Shown here: in pieces, positions 1 to 5,962 of the stretch | Numbering within the stretch: position 1 is the stretch's first letter | Layout of the letters: every line of letters begins with the position of its first letter | From: Xanthobacteraceae bacterium | Lineage (GTDB): Bacteria > Pseudomonadota > Alphaproteobacteria > Rhizobiales > Xanthobacteraceae | Length of the DNA: 8,114 nucleotides | Reading direction: 5' to 3' | Assembly: GCA_030043175.1 (NCBI GenBank) | Contig: JASHYD010000645.1 | Location: 1-8,114, forward strand | The notes under the pieces: model-generated | The model's input: the letters and a program-made list of their open reading frames with translations, nothing else | The model's database searches: none | What the model was told of the DNA's origin: nothing | Made by a program: the position numbers and the translations under genes

Positions 1-704
1 TCGGTGTCTTCCACGTTGACTGGAGTCTCGATGATGCGGTCCCCGATCGGCTCCATGCCGGCCTCGGCGCCCGATACCGGCAAGAATACCCCACCGGCGG
101 GCCTCGTCTTCGGCACAGTCTCGCTCTCCACGACTTTGATCCACGGCGTCGCGGGGATCGCCGAGAAGTATTTGGCAACGACTTTGATGTCGTCGTCTGT
201 CAACGACTTTGCGAATCCCGCCATCAGGCCGGTGTTGCCCTTTCGGGGATCCGAGGTCTTTCTGGCACCGGTTTTGAAGTCGGTCAGCTGCTGCACGATG
301 TATTCATAGCTAAGGCCTGTCACGTTGGCATTCTCCGGACGACCTTTGCCGTTCGGGTAGTGGCACAAGCCGCAGGCATAGACTTGCGGGTTCGCCGACT
401 GGCGCCCGTGGGCGACGATATCTGGCATTGGCGGATGGTCCTCCGGATACCAGTCGGCAGGCCCATACCGGTTAGCGATCTGCGCACGGGTAAACGTCGC
501 GTTCGACCCCGGCAGGGTGTGCTGAACGGTGTTGTCGAGCGGGGCCGGGGCGGCGGCGGGAGCGGGCGGCGGCATCGGGTTCGGCGGCGGCGTCGCAAAG
601 CCGTAGGCCCATGGTGGCGGCACGTCGGCAGCCTGGACGGCCGTGGCGATGCCCGCCACCGTTACGAACGTCAATGCCGTGGCAGCTAACAACAACTTCC
701 TCAT
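1..704 (-). CDS. Exported c-type cytochrome, probably diheme (3' part cut off by window edge)
   Basis: Periplasmic electron carrier. From the ATG at 702-704 the frame is open to the window edge (234 codons), so the C terminus is missing. Residues 1-25 form a signal peptide (MRKLLLAATAL..., cleavage after VQA). A proline/alanine-rich linker follows at about 29-52, then a class I cytochrome domain with the haem site C111-G-L-C114-H115. A plausible axial methionine is M161 in NTGLMAGF, followed by a typical C-terminal helix (LTDDDIKVVAKYFS). The last visible residues (EPIGDRIIETPVNVEDT) resemble the inter-domain linker I remember from two-haem rhizobial cytochromes, so a second CXXCH probably lies outside the window; that is inference. 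A strong purine-rich ribosome site (AGGAAAGGGGGAAG) sits just before the ATG. It lies 127 bases after the transglutaminase gene and may have its own promoter. The redox partner cannot be told from this window. Confidence 0.9.
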   Translation of the reverse strand, partial: MRKLLLAATALTFVTVAGIATAVQAADVPPPWAYGFATPPPNPMPPPAPAAAPAPLDNTVQHTLPGSNATFTRAQIANRYGPADWYPEDHPPMPDIVAHGRQSANPQVYACGLCHYPNGKGRPENANVTGLSYEYIVQQLTDFKTGARKTSDPRKGNTGLMAGFAKSLTDDDIKVVAKYFSAIPATPWIKVVESETVPKTRPAGGVFLPVSGAEAGMEPIGDRIIETPVNVEDT

Positions 705-737
705 CGCTTCCCCCTTTCCTGTTATGCTTCCGGATCC

Positions 738-752
738 GATCCCGTCGGGATC
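738..752. promoter_or_regulatory. Palindrome in the leader of the cytochrome gene
   Basis: GATCCCG-T-CGGGATC is a perfect 7-base inverted repeat around one central base. It lies 33 bases upstream of the cytochrome ATG and overlaps a second GGATCC. It could be an operator or an RNA hairpin. The position suits a regulatory site, but no protein partner can be assigned. A less likely alternative is chance in GC-rich DNA. Confidence 0.3.
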
Positions 753-797
753 CATTTGCAAAAAACGTAAGTTATCAGTTCAGGGGCTGGTTTGGAA

Positions 798-821
798 GGC
801 GCTGCCCGATCGGGCACCGCC
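798..821 (-). terminator. Hairpin just after the transglutaminase gene, terminator-like but without a U-run
   Basis: A perfect 14-base palindrome (TGCCCGATCGGGCA, 803-816) is flanked by GGCG and CGCC, which pair after one mismatch, giving a long GC-rich stem. It starts 10 bases beyond the transglutaminase stop codon (832-834). No U-tract follows on either strand, so it is not a classical intrinsic terminator. It may stabilise the mRNA 3' end, act with Rho, or be an operator for the cytochrome gene downstream. Confidence 0.4.
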
Positions 822-831
822 TTATCTGTGC

Positions 832-1707
832 TCACGCTTCGAGCGGGATCACATCGACCGCCGTGGTCAGATGCTGCCGGCCGGAGGCCAACACCACGCC
901 ATCGATCGGCGCCACGTCGGCGTAATCGCGGCCGATCGCCAGGACGACATGATCCTCGCTTGCGATCAGCGCATTCGTCGGGTCGAGGCCCTGCCAGCCG
1001 CTGCCGCACCACAGCATGACCCAGGCATGCATGGCGTCAGCGCCGGCGAGGCGCGCTGTGCCCGGCCGCGGCACGGTGCGCAGAAATCCGCTCACATAGC
1101 CGGCCGGCAGGCCGAGGCCGCGAAGGCCGGCGATCATGATGTGTGCGAAGTCCTGACATACGCCGCGGTGCAGCGCGAACGCCGTGGACGGCGTCGTCGA
1201 TACTGTGGTGACGCCCGGCTCGTAAGTGAAGTCGCGCTTAATCCGCTGCATCAATTCCATCGCGCCGGCGAACACCGGACGGCCGGGCGGGAAGCTCTCT
1301 CGCGCGTAATCGCGGATTTGCGGATCGAGCGACACCAGCCGGCTCGGATGAATGAAGTGGACCGCGGAGGCCGGGCCAATGTCCTCGCTCGCATAGGTTT
1401 CGTCGCGCACCGTCTCCCAGGACGGCGATGTGTCGGGGTCAACCGGCGCAACGGCTGCGACGCTGATGCGCGCTGCGAGACTCACGGTCAGGGTCTCATG
1501 GGGCTCTTCCAACTCGGCTACGGTTCGCCAGTTGTGGAAAAAATCGGTGGTTTCGGATCGCCTCACCGGAGCCGGATCGATGTCCAGCACGGCCGCAATG
1601 ACACGTTGCCGATCCCGCGCCACCGGCAGCAGACGCAGCACGTGGCGCGCCCGGGTGACGGCGGTCTCGTAGACGTAGGTCGTGGTCTGGCGAATATCGT
1701 AGATCAT
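832..1707 (-). CDS. Transglutaminase-like cysteine protease family protein
   Basis: A 291-residue protein of the bacterial transglutaminase-like family (COG1305 type). Residues 1-90 look like the beta-rich N-terminal domain found in this family (MIYDIRQTTTYVYE, LRLLPV). The papain-like core follows, with the catalytic triad visible: C184 in RGVCQDFAHIM, H227 in AMHAWVML and D242 in GLDPTN. No signal peptide is seen, so it is probably cytoplasmic. Members are thought to be peptidases or amide-bond enzymes, but the substrate is generally unknown. I chose the ATG at 1705-1707 because family members usually begin MIYDIR; an upstream start at 1749 would overlap the regulator gene. The ribosome site is weak, which together with the 11-base gap to the HxlR stop suggests translational coupling. 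In other genomes such proteins often sit beside alpha-E/circularly permuted ATP-grasp genes; those are absent here. Confidence 0.9.
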   Translation of the reverse strand: MIYDIRQTTTYVYETAVTRARHVLRLLPVARDRQRVIAAVLDIDPAPVRRSETTDFFHNWRTVAELEEPHETLTVSLAARISVAAVAPVDPDTSPSWETVRDETYASEDIGPASAVHFIHPSRLVSLDPQIRDYARESFPPGRPVFAGAMELMQRIKRDFTYEPGVTTVSTTPSTAFALHRGVCQDFAHIMIAGLRGLGLPAGYVSGFLRTVPRPGTARLAGADAMHAWVMLWCGSGWQGLDPTNALIASEDHVVLAIGRDYADVAPIDGVVLASGRQHLTTAVDVIPLEA

Positions 1708-1718
1708 ATAAGGTCGTT

Positions 1719-2126
1719 TTATCTGTGTTTGTCGGCGGCATCGAAGCACCGCCTGGCATCCTCAATGACGGCCCGGTTGGTGCAGACCCACAGGGCTAAT
1801 GTGTTCACCGGCTCAAGCAGCGATCGCCCAACTTTCGTCAGCTCGTAATCAACACGCGGCGGAATGGTCGGCATCACGGTGCGGGTGACGAGCCCATCCC
1901 GTTCGAGGCCGCGCAGCGTCAATGTCAGCATCCGTTGCGAGATACTGCCAAGCGCGCGGCGAATTTCGGTGAAGCGCTTCGGACCGTCGCCGAGCACTCC
2001 GACCACCAGCACCGTCCATTTGTCGCCGACCCGCGCCAATATTTTGCTCATGGCCCTGCAATCCTCGGCCACACGCAGGTTACTCGGTATCAGCGCTGTG
2101 CTTTCTTGCGGGTTCCCCGCGGTCAT
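1719..2126 (-). CDS. HxlR-family winged-helix transcriptional regulator
   Basis: A 135-residue DNA-binding regulator of the HxlR family (relatives: YodB, HypR, QorR). The winged helix spans about residues 23-115: VGDKWTVLVVGVLGDGPKRFTEIRR, then SISQRMLTLTLRGLERDGLVTR (recognition helix) and the wing region PPRVDYELTKVGRSLLEPV. C23 in AEDCRAM matches the N-terminal cysteine that senses quinones or disulfide stress in several family members, so redox control is a reasonable inference. The ATG at 2124-2126 has GAGGC 7 bases upstream. It is divergent from a ruined FMN reductase (2170-2655), its likely former target, and precedes the transglutaminase gene, with which it may be co-transcribed. The reading frame and key motifs are intact. 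Confidence 0.93.
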   Translation of the reverse strand: MTAGNPQESTALIPSNLRVAEDCRAMSKILARVGDKWTVLVVGVLGDGPKRFTEIRRALGSISQRMLTLTLRGLERDGLVTRTVMPTIPPRVDYELTKVGRSLLEPVNTLALWVCTNRAVIEDARRCFDAADKHR

Positions 2127-2169
2127 CTATTTAGCCTCGGTATCGAATCTTAACCAAGGTAGGCCCGCC
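2127..2169. promoter_or_regulatory. Divergent intergenic region between HxlR gene and reductase remnant
   Basis: Only 43 bases separate the two divergent start codons. They hold both ribosome sites: GAGGC for the regulator (complement of 2134-2138) and AAGGTAGG at 2156-2163 for the reductase. Any promoter core or HxlR operator must overlap these or the coding starts. Short imperfect inverted arms (GCCT...AGGC, GGT...ACC) are present but not convincing. Control from here is inferred from gene layout and from the habit of HxlR proteins to regulate a divergent neighbour. Confidence 0.35.
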
Positions 2170-2655
2170 ATGGCAATGTTCAAGGTCGGGGTCATCGTTG
2201 GCAGCAATCGCCGCGAATCCGTCAATCGCAGGCTCGCGCAGGCGCCTCGCTAAGCTCGGCGCCGACAGATTCGCCTTATAGTTTTGTCCAAATCGATGAC
2301 CTGGCGCTCTACAATCCGGATCTGGAAGCCGACCTGCCGAAGAACGTCGCCCGCTTCAAGTTGGAGATTGCGGCGGCGGAGGGCTTGTTCTGACGCCGGA
2401 GGCATAGCCGCTCAATCCAGAGCTTCATGAAGAATGCGATCGACCGGGGCGCGCGCAAGCCGGCGGCCATCACCGGCGCCTCGCCCGGGCGCACTCGGCG
2501 CAGCTGTTGCGCAGCAACATCTGCGGCAGGTTCTTGGCAGCTTGGGCATGCTCGTCATGGGCGGGGAGGCCTATGTCTTCAAGCCTCGCCTCATTGACGC
2601 AGACGATGCGATCACCGATGACGGCACGCGCAAGTTCTTGCACAGCTTTGTCGAC
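2170..2655 (+). pseudogene. Degraded NADPH-dependent FMN/quinone reductase
   Basis: Remnant of a flavodoxin-fold NADPH-dependent FMN reductase (chromate/quinone reductase type). It starts at ATG 2170 with a good ribosome site: MAMFKVGVIVGSNRRESVNRRLAQ holds the FMN phosphate loop GSNRRES. Family-like segments then appear in turn in different frames: LAKLGADRFA (from 2246), YSFVQIDDLALYNPDLEADLPKNVARFK (from 2277), VLTPE (from 2387), HSRSIQSFMKNAIDRGARKPAAITGASPG (from 2403), and GALGAAVAQQHLRQVLGSLGMLVMGGEAYVFKP to KFLHSFVD (2490-2655). The frame order is 1, 2, 3, 2, 3, 1, so at least five indels, with in-frame stops. The usual tryptophan of AIDWG is R, and about eight residues before PAAITG seem deleted. 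The first open frame ends after 27 residues, so no working enzyme is expected. The family call rests on remembered consensus. Confidence 0.85.
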
Positions 2656-2747
2656 CCGTCCGGTCACACGTCCACCGGTTTGCTGATCCGCAGCGGGCGG
2701 CGGCTTGACCGGGCGAGGCACGCAGCCAGGCTCGAAGCCAGCGATGC

Positions 2748-2774
2748 CCCGGATTGCGCACTGCAAAATCCGGG
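2748..2774. repeat. Small inverted repeat in the gap before the ABC transporter
   Basis: CCCGGATT (2748-2755) and AATCCGGG (2767-2774) form a perfect 8-base stem with an 11-base loop. The motif CCGG(G)ATTGC also recurs directly at 2749-2757 and 2771-2779, and ATTGC/GCAAT (2775-2779, 2792-2796) makes a second weak stem. This lies in the 217-base stretch (2656-2872) between the reductase wreck and the ATPase gene, where I see no gene. It may be a REP-like element or an mRNA structure; whether it occurs elsewhere in the genome cannot be judged here. Confidence 0.35.
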
Positions 2775-2822
2775 ATTGCCGGCCCAATACCGCAATGCCG
2801 CACCCCCGTTTCGCCGGCACGC

Positions 2823-2829
2823 AAGGAGG
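2823..2829 (+). promoter_or_regulatory. Strong Shine-Dalgarno-like AAGGAGG without a matching gene start
   Basis: AAGGAGG is the best ribosome site in this neighbourhood, but it is 43 bases from the ATPase ATG (2873), which has only a poor site of its own. The nearest fitting start is GTG 2842, opening an 8-residue ORF (VRQRMTVM, stop 2866-2868) that ends 4 bases before the ATPase start. It may be a leader peptide coupled to the ATPase, a relic, or chance. Confidence 0.3.
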
Positions 2830-2872
2830 ACTACAAGCTGAGTGAGACAACGCATGACTGTGATGTGACCGC

Positions 2873-3684
2873 ATGGCCGCCGCCCCGCTCATCGAACTTA
2901 TCAACGTCAGCAAATCCTTTGACGGTGAACGCAGTCATGCGCTGCGCGACGTATCGCTCCATATCGACAGCGGCGGCTTCGTCGCCGTCGTGGGAACGTC
3001 CGGGTCGGGCAAGACGACGGCGCTCAAGATGATCAACCGGCTCCTCGAGCCGGACCGCGGCGAGGTCCTCTTCGAGGGCGAAGCGGTCAAGAGCTTCGAT
3101 GCTCCGACGCTGCGGCGGCGGATCGGCTATGTGTTCCAGGGCGTCGGCTTGTTTCCGCATATGACCGTCGGAGAGAATATCGCCATCACGCCGCACCTGC
3201 TTCGATGGTCGAGATCTGACATTGAGGCGCGGGTCGCGGAGCTGCTCGACCTCGTGGAATTGCCCGCGGCTTTGCGGCGCGATTTCCCCATGCCCTTTCG
3301 GGCGGTCAACGCCAGCGCGCTGGTGTCGCGCGGGCGATCGCCGCCCGCCCGCGCGTTATGCTGATGGATGAGCCGTTCGGAGCGCTCGATCCGGTCACCC
3401 GCGACACGCTCGCAACCGCTTACCGCGCGCTGCATGACAGGCTCGCTATGACCACGATCATGGTCACCCACGACGTGCAGGAGGCGGTGCTTTTCGCCGA
3501 CCGCATCATCGTCATGGGCGCCGGGCGCATCATGGCGGATGATTCGCCGGGAGCGCTGTTATCCGGACATGCGAGCGCCGAGGTTTCGGCCTTGATGGCG
3601 ATGCCGCGGCGGCAGGCAGAGCGCATCCGCACCCTTCTCGAAGCAAACGGCAGCGATAGTCACGCGGCGGTCTGCCATGGATGA
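2873..3684 (+). pseudogene. ABC importer ATPase, OpuC/ProV family, split by a one-base frameshift
   Basis: Nucleotide-binding subunit of a quaternary-amine/osmoprotectant-type ABC importer. The first frame (2873-3364) carries Walker A GTSGSGKT (41-48) and the Q-loop Q89 (YVFQGVGLFPHMTV), then turns to nonsense after RRDFP. Frame 1 continues the protein from about 3289: HALSGGQRQRAGVARAIAA, Walker B VMLMDEP (D166, E167 if rejoined), D-loop GALD and the H-loop H200 (MVTHD). One extra C in the run CCCC at 3286-3289 restores a 270-residue protein with every ATPase motif. It has no C-terminal CBS domains, unlike OpuCA. The start is fixed by the conserved opening LIELINVSKSF and an upstream stop at 2861. 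Its end overlaps the permease gene by 8 bases, so the two form an operon. As written the product is dead; a sequencing error in the C-run is quite possible. Confidence 0.9.
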
Positions 3685-5233
3685 ACGGTTCACCGACGTA
3701 CTCTCGCATCTCGCGGATTACGCCACGCAGCACGTGCTGCTGAGTGCGGCCGCGCTTGCGCTCGGGGTGGCGATCAGCCTGCCCCTCGCGGTGCTGGCGT
3801 CGCGGCACCGTCGGCTACGCCTTGCGGTCCTGGCGATCGCAAGCCTGGTGCAGACGATCCCGGGGCTCGCCCTGTTGGCGCTGTTCTATCCGCTCCTGCT
3901 CGGGCTCTCGACGCTCACCGTGATGCTGTTTGGAACTCCCGTGCCGGCGCTCGGTTTTCTGCCCTCGGTGCTGGCGCTCACCATCTATTCGATGCTGCCG
4001 ATTTTGCGAAACGGCGTGACCGGCTTGCTCGGGGTCGACGCCGCCTACCTTGAGGCGGCCGACGGGGTCGGGATGACGAGCCGCCAGAAGCTCGTGCGGG
4101 TCGAGCTTCCTCTCGCGGCGCCGGTCATCATGGCCGGCATCCGCACGGCTGCGGTGTGGACCATCGGCATGGCGACGCTCTCCACCACGGTCGGCCAGAC
4201 CAGCCTCGGCAATTTCATTTTTTCCGGTCTGCAGACCGAGAATTGGATCTCAGTGCTGATCGGCTGCGGCGCCGTGGTGGCGCTGGCGCTGGTTGTTGAC
4301 GGGACGCTCGGCCTGATCGAGGCGGCTGCAGTCGGCCGACGCCTGGCCCCGATGGCCGCAGGGCTTGCGGTGCTCACCATCGGCATTGCGGCGGCGGCAA
4401 TGCCGATCGGCGCCTCACATGGTCGCGGCTATGTGATCGGCGCTAAAAATTTCTCCGAGCAGTTCATCCTTGCGGAGCTGATGTCGGAGCGGCTGGAGAC
4501 GGCGGGCTACCACGTAGAGCGCAAGCAGGGGCTCGGCTCAGCCATAATCTTCCGTGCCTTGGCGAGCGGCGACATCGACGCCTATGTGGACTATTCAGGC
4601 ACGTTGTGGACGAACGTGCTGGGGCGCAGCGATCCTATGTCTCGCCAGGCGATGCTTGATGCGCTCACGGCTGCGCTGCAGGAGCGGTATGGGGTAACGG
4701 TTCTGGGTGCGCTCGGCTTTGAGAACGCTTACGCGCTGGCGATGCGGCCCGCTCGCGCACGCGAGTCAAAGATTAGCACCATCGCGGAACTTGCGCCGCT
4801 GTCACCGAATCTTAAGCTCGGCAGCGACCTCGAATTTCTCGGCCGGCCCGAATGGGCAGCTTTGAAACGGGCCTATGGCCTGAGTTTTGCGGAGGAGAAA
4901 TCGTACAATCCGACCTTCATGTATCGCGCCATTGCGGAGGGCAGTGTCGACGTGATTTCGGCGTTTTCAAGCGACGGGCGGATCGCAGCGGACAATCTGG
5001 TGGTTCTGCCCGACGTCAAGGGCGCCATTCCGTCCTACGACGCCGTGATTCTGATCTCGCCGCGCCGCCGCAATGATGAATCGCTGCGCGCAGCCCTCAC
5101 CCCGCTGATCGGGGCGATCCCGGTCGAGCGCATGCGGCAGGCCAACTACATGCTCGATCGCGATACCGGCAAAGCGACCGTGCGAGAAGCAGCGAAGTTT
5201 CTGGCGGCGGGTGCCGGGCTGTCGACCCGCTGA
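3677..5233 (+). CDS. ABC importer permease fused to substrate-binding protein (OpuB/OpuC, BilE, EgtU type)
   Basis: A 518-residue two-domain protein. Residues about 15-220 are a MetI/OpuBB-like permease with several membrane helices (e.g. VLLSAAALALGVAISLPLAVL, LVQTIPGLALLALFYPLLL) and the ATPase-docking EAA loop at 126-145 (EAADGVGMTSRQKLVRVELPL). A further hydrophobic helix (about 228-247) leads into the binding domain (249-518) with hallmark segments YVIGAKNFSEQFILAELM, DIDAYVDYSGTLW and PTFMYRAIAEGSVDVISAFSSDG. Anchored this way, the binding domain sits outside the inner membrane. Family members import glycine betaine, choline, carnitine, bile-salt-like compounds or, in EgtU, ergothioneine; the substrate here cannot be read by eye. 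The frame is clean, in contrast to the frameshifted ATPase it overlaps by 8 bases. No other gene follows in the operon. Confidence 0.93.
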   Translation: MDERFTDVLSHLADYATQHVLLSAAALALGVAISLPLAVLASRHRRLRLAVLAIASLVQTIPGLALLALFYPLLLGLSTLTVMLFGTPVPALGFLPSVLALTIYSMLPILRNGVTGLLGVDAAYLEAADGVGMTSRQKLVRVELPLAAPVIMAGIRTAAVWTIGMATLSTTVGQTSLGNFIFSGLQTENWISVLIGCGAVVALALVVDGTLGLIEAAAVGRRLAPMAAGLAVLTIGIAAAAMPIGASHGRGYVIGAKNFSEQFILAELMSERLETAGYHVERKQGLGSAIIFRALASGDIDAYVDYSGTLWTNVLGRSDPMSRQAMLDALTAALQERYGVTVLGALGFENAYALAMRPARARESKISTIAELAPLSPNLKLGSDLEFLGRPEWAALKRAYGLSFAEEKSYNPTFMYRAIAEGSVDVISAFSSDGRIAADNLVVLPDVKGAIPSYDAVILISPRRRNDESLRAALTPLIGAIPVERMRQANYMLDRDTGKATVREAAKFLAAGAGLSTR

Positions 5234-5406
5234 AAATGAAGCGAGACGACCTATTTGAGGCCCGCAGGTGAGCCTGCTCGCAGTTTGGGAAACGAGTCCG
5301 CGAGGCGATGTTGCATTGCAGCTTAAACCCGACTCACGGATTTAGCATACGATATCCGACCCGCCTCGCGACCGGCGCGCGCACATGGGCGCGTCTCGAA
5401 TGCGGC

Positions 5407-5416
5407 CTCACGTGAG
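5407..5416. other. 10-base perfect palindrome CTCACGTGAG
   Basis: CTCACGTGAG is self-complementary and is followed directly by AGATCT, a second 6-base palindrome sharing two bases. It lies in the non-coding stretch, 170 bases beyond the transporter. It could be a binding site for a dimeric regulator, but no promoter or gene start is near, so it may be chance. Confidence 0.2.
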
Positions 5417-5731
5417 ATCTTCATCCCTCGAGAGCCTTTAGGGGCGGTTGCGCTAACAGGAGGCCTTCGGGATGAGGTCGATACCTTGACGCCTTATCCC
5501 CTAGACCATGTTTGCGCTAGCCCGGGCGGACGAACTGCAACCCCAGTCAAATCCATCGGAATTGATTGTGAGAACACACAACGGCGCAAATTATATGCTT
5601 TGACACTGCAAACTCACTGCAGGCGGCTGACAACCCTTCTGATTCCTACTGACGGTGCGCCGGATCAGGCGAAGGCGTCATCAATATGTCGTTTGCCGAA
5701 AGCGATGCAGACGGTGGGCGATGTTCCACGT

Positions 5732-5869
5732 TTAGACCCACTGCTGTGCGCCGCTATGCCTGAGCACGTCACCATAGAACCGGCCCTCACGGTTGTGGTG
5801 AGGTAGGGTGAAACGCATCCCAGGGAAGGTCCTCTCCCATTCACTGGACTTGTACTCGACGCGTTGCAT
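5732..5869 (-). CDS. Doubtful small ORF, 45 codons, no recognised family
   Basis: From ATG 5867-5869 the frame reads MQRVEYKSSEWERTFPGM and ends GDVLRHSGAQQWV at a TAA (5732-5734). Composition is protein-like (mixed charged and aromatic residues) and roughly three quarters of codons end in G or C, like real genes here. The same frame stays open upstream to about 5960. Against it: there is no ribosome site before the ATG, and I recognise no relative. It could be a short protein gene, the 3' relic of a longer decayed gene, or chance. It lies downstream of the dehydrogenase operon on the same strand. Confidence 0.22.
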   Translation of the reverse strand: MQRVEYKSSEWERTFPGMRFTLPHHNREGRFYGDVLRHSGAQQWV

Positions 5870-5876
5870 GACGCGT
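5859..5876. other. Short inverted repeat ACGCGT-TGCATG-ACGCGT
   Basis: Two copies of the 6-base palindrome ACGCGT flank a 6-base spacer, so the element is both a direct and an inverted repeat. It overlaps the start of the doubtful small ORF at 5732-5869. A regulatory role is possible but unsupported. Confidence 0.2.
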
Positions 5877-5917
5877 GGCCGTGAATGAGCGTCTGATTGC
5901 CGGTCGCGAAGGGCACG

Positions 5918-5938
5918 GTCGCCGCCATCCTTGGCGAC
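5918..5938 (-). terminator. Possible 3'-end hairpin of the dehydrogenase operon
   Basis: GTCGCC (5918-5923) pairs with GGCGAC (5933-5938) around a 9-base loop, 24 bases beyond the stop codon of the 79-residue protein gene. Position fits an operon end, but no U-run follows on the minus strand, so this is at best a weak, Rho-aided or mRNA-protecting structure. Confidence 0.25.
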
Positions 5939-5962
5939 GCCGCCCTTGGCCCCGGTTCCTCG

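Larger units (their letters stand above)
5234..5962. other. Non-coding stretch between convergent operons
   Basis: About 730 bases between the transporter stop and the last gene of the right-hand operon. I see no recognisable protein, RNA gene or mobile element. It contains a 5-base hairpin GCAGG-TGAG-CCTGC (5264-5277) just after the transporter, the palindrome at 5407-5416, distant arms TCATCCC (5421-5427) and GGGATGA (5469-5475), and hairpins at 5859-5876 and 5918-5938. Base use is less GC-rich and less coding-like than in the flanking genes. A 106-codon plus-strand frame at 5486-5806 opens with TTG and resembles nothing. The stretch may be a decayed gene region; no U-rich terminator is visible. 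Confidence 0.6.

Noticed and set aside
643..1848. 401-codon plus-strand open frame
   Set aside because: It is the antisense shadow of the transglutaminase and regulator genes, which have clear catalytic and winged-helix motifs; the plus frame is arginine/histidine-rich with no recognisable domain.
2434..2841. 135-codon plus-strand frame as an independent gene
   Set aside because: Only its middle (GALGAAV... to KFLHSFVD) is meaningful, and that is the C-terminal part of the decayed FMN reductase; its start and tail are out-of-frame sequence.
5486..5806. 106-codon plus-strand frame in the non-coding stretch
   Set aside because: It opens with TTG without a ribosome site, its composition is unlike the neighbours, and no motif is visible.
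5665..5928. 87-codon minus-strand frame in the non-coding stretch
   Set aside because: Serine/threonine/glycine-rich translation with no motif; the alternative frame at 5732-5869 looks more protein-like and is listed only at low confidence.
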